The notes under the pieces: generated by a model
Told to the model about the DNA's origin: nothing
Database searches by the model: none
The model's input: the letters and a program-made list of their open reading frames with translations, nothing else
Program-made: the position numbers and the translations under genes
Shown here: piece after piece, positions 61,693-64,000 of the stretch
Layout of the letters: each line of letters starts with the position of its first letter
Position numbering within the stretch: position 1 is the stretch's first letter
Assembly (NCBI GenBank): GCA_030427725.1
Contig: JAUICV010000001.1
Span: 62,001-126,000, forward strand
Length of the DNA stretch: 64,000 bases
Source: Chlamydiia bacterium
Lineage (GTDB): Bacteria; Chlamydiota; Chlamydiia; Chlamydiales; GCA-2402025
Direction of reading: 5' to 3'

Positions 61693-64000
61693 ATGGCAAA
61701 TTCGCTGATGAGTGTAACTAGGGTTGAGATCGATTCTGTCAAAATGAGATGTGCTTACCTTCAATCACTAGTAGAAAGAAATGGAGTAGAACTCTTTGCT
61801 AGCCAAGTGCAAATATATTCTAATCTTCTAGACTCTATCGAAAGAATTATAAGCTTTGGAAAACAAGAACATTCTCCAAGTGCTGAAAAATTACAAAGTT
61901 CTTCCAAAAGTTGGTTTTTTCATTCAAATACATTCAGTAAGTTGAGTAAAGTTGTTGGAGACCTAAAAGAGAGTACTCCCCAAAAAACTGAAATCTTTAC
62001 TATCCGAAACCTTTATTTTTCTTTATTAGGGTATAGTGCGGGATCTACTTCTATTAGGAGTCTTCTTTTTGATAAAATTGTTCAGTTAAATTCAAGTCAG
62101 GAAAAAAGCATCACAGATGTTTTTTTGAAATCTGTTACTGAAGCTTTTGTACCGGTTATTTCTTCAGAATTAAAAGCGACTGTCGAAAGTTTAGATAGTA
62201 TTCGAGCCTCTATTTTGTCGAAACCTAGTGCTGAAAAAACTATAAAGAAACAATTTCCCTTTTATAAAAAAGAGGAAGATCTTCAGCAATATTATGGAGA
62301 AGGGATTCATTCTAAATTACTACAAAACAGAATTCATTCAGTTTTGTGGAGTTGTTTTCCTCAATCATTGGAAAGAGTACATGACGTAATTAGAAAGGCT
62401 AGGGCTGGTGTCTACGGAACAGAGGCGAAAGATCTAGTAGAGGATTCAAGCGAGCAGGTTGTCAATAGAGAGTTTTTAATTCGAATTATTTTGATCCATT
62501 ATTTCAAAGAAAAAATCAATGAGGCATCAGAAATTAATTTTTCAAAAAAACATTGCGGTGGCCAACAAGAAACAGAAGAGATAGTTGAAGAAGTTAAACT
62601 ATGGATGAAAGAAGAAAAGATACCTTTAGATGAGTTAATAAAGGATATGTTTTTTTCTGAAGAACAAAGAAAATATAAAAACTTTTCTGAGAAGGTAAAT
62701 CAGCTTGTTGGTAGATTTACCTTCTATTTCTTAGAAAACCAGGGAACGGTATCAAGCGTAGCTTTTGATGGCTGTTTTAGGGATTCGGTTGTCTCTCAGA
62801 AATGCAGTGAAGAAGAAAAACGCTCTCATATAAATAACACTTTAGTTGTGAAAACATTTTGTCAAAATGACCTATATAAGAAAGAAGCATTGTCTCAAAT
62901 TAAAGATGCGTTTAGAGAGCTATGTACAGACCCTTTACGTTCTGATCTTGATCAGAAACTGTTGGCAATCTTTATTGAGCTTATTATTGAGGAAATAGAC
63001 GATGAGATACCAAGCTTTATCAATCAGCTTCCAGAGGCCATCAAGCTTGATTTTTTTATACCAGTTGTAAAAATTTGGAATTTTAACGATCTATCTCAAA
63101 GCTGGGTTAAGCACCTCTTTGATAAAATTTCTGATGGAAACAGAAAAGTTGAATTACTAAATATCTATCTTTCGGTTCAACGCGATCAAAATCTTACTCA
63201 TTTGAGCAGCGTCATTGCTTTAATGGATAATTTAGAACCTGAACTTAGAAAAAGAGTTTCTCTAGAACAATTTTTAGCAGTACTTAAAGCATGTGATGAG
63301 CTGTCTACTTTGTCTAAAGAAAACGTACAAAAAATCATTAATTTATATTGCTCGATTAAAGTTCTAAAAAGTAAAGAGGCTAGTTTAGAAAGAAACCATG
63401 GAATGACTCTAACCGAGAGGGATCAAAGATATTCGGTTTATCATTGGACGTATTTTGAACAAGCAGTAGATGAATTAATCAAAAGAGAAATTGCATATAA
63501 TCAAGTTTCAGCAAAAGATCTTCAGGAAATTTTAGATGATTTAATGGGAGTAAAAGGATTTGCTTGGAGACGGATACAAGCTAAAATAATGAATTACTCG
63601 CTTAAGAATCCTACTTGTTTTGATTGCTCAGAATTTTCTTATAAGTGTTTGAAGGGTGATCTAGCGCCTTTCTACTTTGAGTCTGAAACGATTTCAACTT
63701 TACAGTACACAGTTACCTCTTTGATAGTGTCTCAAATGTACCATCAAACAAATCTAGAGGAGTTAAAAGAAAGCATCGACTATTTCCGAAATCTATTAAA
63801 GCAGAACTTTGAAGACGATGAAGAGGATTATGACCTATATTTGGCTGTTATGCAGCAACTAGAAAATTTTCTTAAACATCAAAAAGAACTTACGGAGCTT
63901 TTTGGACGAGAAGATGCTTCCTCGAAAATTTTTGAGACGAAGCTAAACGGCGAAGAAAAACAAGCTTGGATTTATTTTACTTCTTTTTTTCAATATAGAA
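61693..64000 (+). CDS. Large unknown protein (3' end outside window)
   Basis: An uninterrupted frame runs from the ATG at 61693 to the window edge, 769 codons, coding for a soluble, mainly helical protein rich in Glu, Lys, Leu and Ser. No signal peptide, membrane segment or known catalytic motif is visible. The sequence has no obvious repeats. Because Chlamydiae have many large, lineage-specific, signal-less proteins exported by type III secretion, an effector is one possibility, but nothing in the sequence proves it. The N-terminus (MANSLMSVTRVEIDS) is preceded by a weak AAAAAGTTAGTA sequence rather than a strong ribosome site. The C-terminus is missing. Confidence 0.7.
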   Translation, partial: MANSLMSVTRVEIDSVKMRCAYLQSLVERNGVELFASQVQIYSNLLDSIERIISFGKQEHSPSAEKLQSSSKSWFFHSNTFSKLSKVVGDLKESTPQKTEIFTIRNLYFSLLGYSAGSTSIRSLLFDKIVQLNSSQEKSITDVFLKSVTEAFVPVISSELKATVESLDSIRASILSKPSAEKTIKKQFPFYKKEEDLQQYYGEGIHSKLLQNRIHSVLWSCFPQSLERVHDVIRKARAGVYGTEAKDLVEDSSEQVVNREFLIRIILIHYFKEKINEASEINFSKKHCGGQQETEEIVEEVKLWMKEEKIPLDELIKDMFFSEEQRKYKNFSEKVNQLVGRFTFYFLENQGTVSSVAFDGCFRDSVVSQKCSEEEKRSHINNTLVVKTFCQNDLYKKEALSQIKDAFRELCTDPLRSDLDQKLLAIFIELIIEEIDDEIPSFINQLPEAIKLDFFIPVVKIWNFNDLSQSWVKHLFDKISDGNRKVELLNIYLSVQRDQNLTHLSSVIALMDNLEPELRKRVSLEQFLAVLKACDELSTLSKENVQKIINLYCSIKVLKSKEASLERNHGMTLTERDQRYSVYHWTYFEQAVDELIKREIAYNQVSAKDLQEILDDLMGVKGFAWRRIQAKIMNYSLKNPTCFDCSEFSYKCLKGDLAPFYFESETISTLQYTVTSLIVSQMYHQTNLEELKESIDYFRNLLKQNFEDDEEDYDLYLAVMQQLENFLKHQKELTELFGREDASSKIFETKLNGEEKQAWIYFTSFFQYR

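Noticed and set aside
1-64000. CRISPR arrays, insertion sequences or prophage
   Set aside because: I saw no regularly spaced repeats, transposase or integrase motifs, or phage structural genes in the window.

Overview
The window is a stretch of an AT-rich chromosome from a member of the Chlamydiae outside the classical Chlamydiaceae (an environmental or arthropod-associated lineage is most likely). Several blocks keep, from memory, the gene order of Chlamydia trachomatis: nqrB, bactofilin, dnaA, the TPR gene (CT274-like), the CT273-like gene, rsmH, ftsL, PBP3, murE and amiA (CT278 to CT268); gnd, lepA, the ADP/ATP translocase, a CT066-like gene, ytgA, ytgB, the ytgC-ytgR fusion, ytgD, dxr and rseP (CT063 to CT072); hrcA, grpE and dnaK (CT394 to CT396); and a P1B ATPase, a CT728-like gene and serS (CT727 to CT729). 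A parasite-type nucleotide translocase, Inc-like hydrophobic proteins and effector-like proteins with eukaryotic domains also point to an obligate intracellular bacterium.

Layout. 1-7.3 kb: truncated nqrB, a very large AsmA/TamB-like protein and a degenerate ComF-like gene. 7.3-18.1 kb: bactofilin, dnaA and two small chlamydial genes on the minus strand, divergent from a division and peptidoglycan cluster (mraZ, rsmH, ftsL, PBP3, murE, amiA). A GDP-mannose dehydratase gene with a signal peptide is inserted before amiA. 18.1-25.2 kb: tRNA-Arg, gnd, lepA, an Inc-like gene, the ADP/ATP translocase and a CT066-like gene. 25.6-33.8 kb: an Mrp-like ATPase, the ytgABCD metal transporter with its built-in repressor, dxr and rseP. 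34-36.7 kb: a GH18-like effector candidate. 36.8-40.6 kb: the hrcA-grpE-dnaK operon with a clear promoter and two CIRCE-like operators. 40.7-52.7 kb: a duplicated pair of membrane proteins, a DsbB with a cysteine-less DsbA-like partner, a large NAD-glutamate dehydrogenase, a P1B-4 metal ATPase, a RING-H2 protein, a VIT1/CCC1-like protein, an M18 aminopeptidase and serS. 52.9-57.7 kb: four enzymes of normally cytosolic type, all with N-terminal export signals. 57.9-64 kb: a UPF0158/AT-hook protein, a fused E1 alpha/beta dehydrogenase, a small basic protein and a truncated large unknown protein.

The strongest candidate for an undescribed system is the exported set of cofactor- and nucleotide-sugar-dependent enzymes: GDP-mannose 4,6-dehydratase at 15.9 kb, and UDP-glucuronate 4-epimerase-like, GT-like, asparagine-synthetase-like and FAD oxidoreductase-like proteins at 52.9-57.7 kb. 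Each carries a signal peptide or signal anchor in front of an otherwise cytosolic fold. This suggests that nucleotide-sugar or small-molecule chemistry is carried out outside the bacterial cytosol, possibly in the inclusion or the host. Other notable observations are an rsmH gene broken at a nine-T run where slippage would restore the frame, two sets of GTGG repeats of MraZ-box type flanking the divergent dnaA and division operons, a RING-H2 ubiquitin-ligase-like effector, and a DsbA-like protein without its catalytic cysteines.
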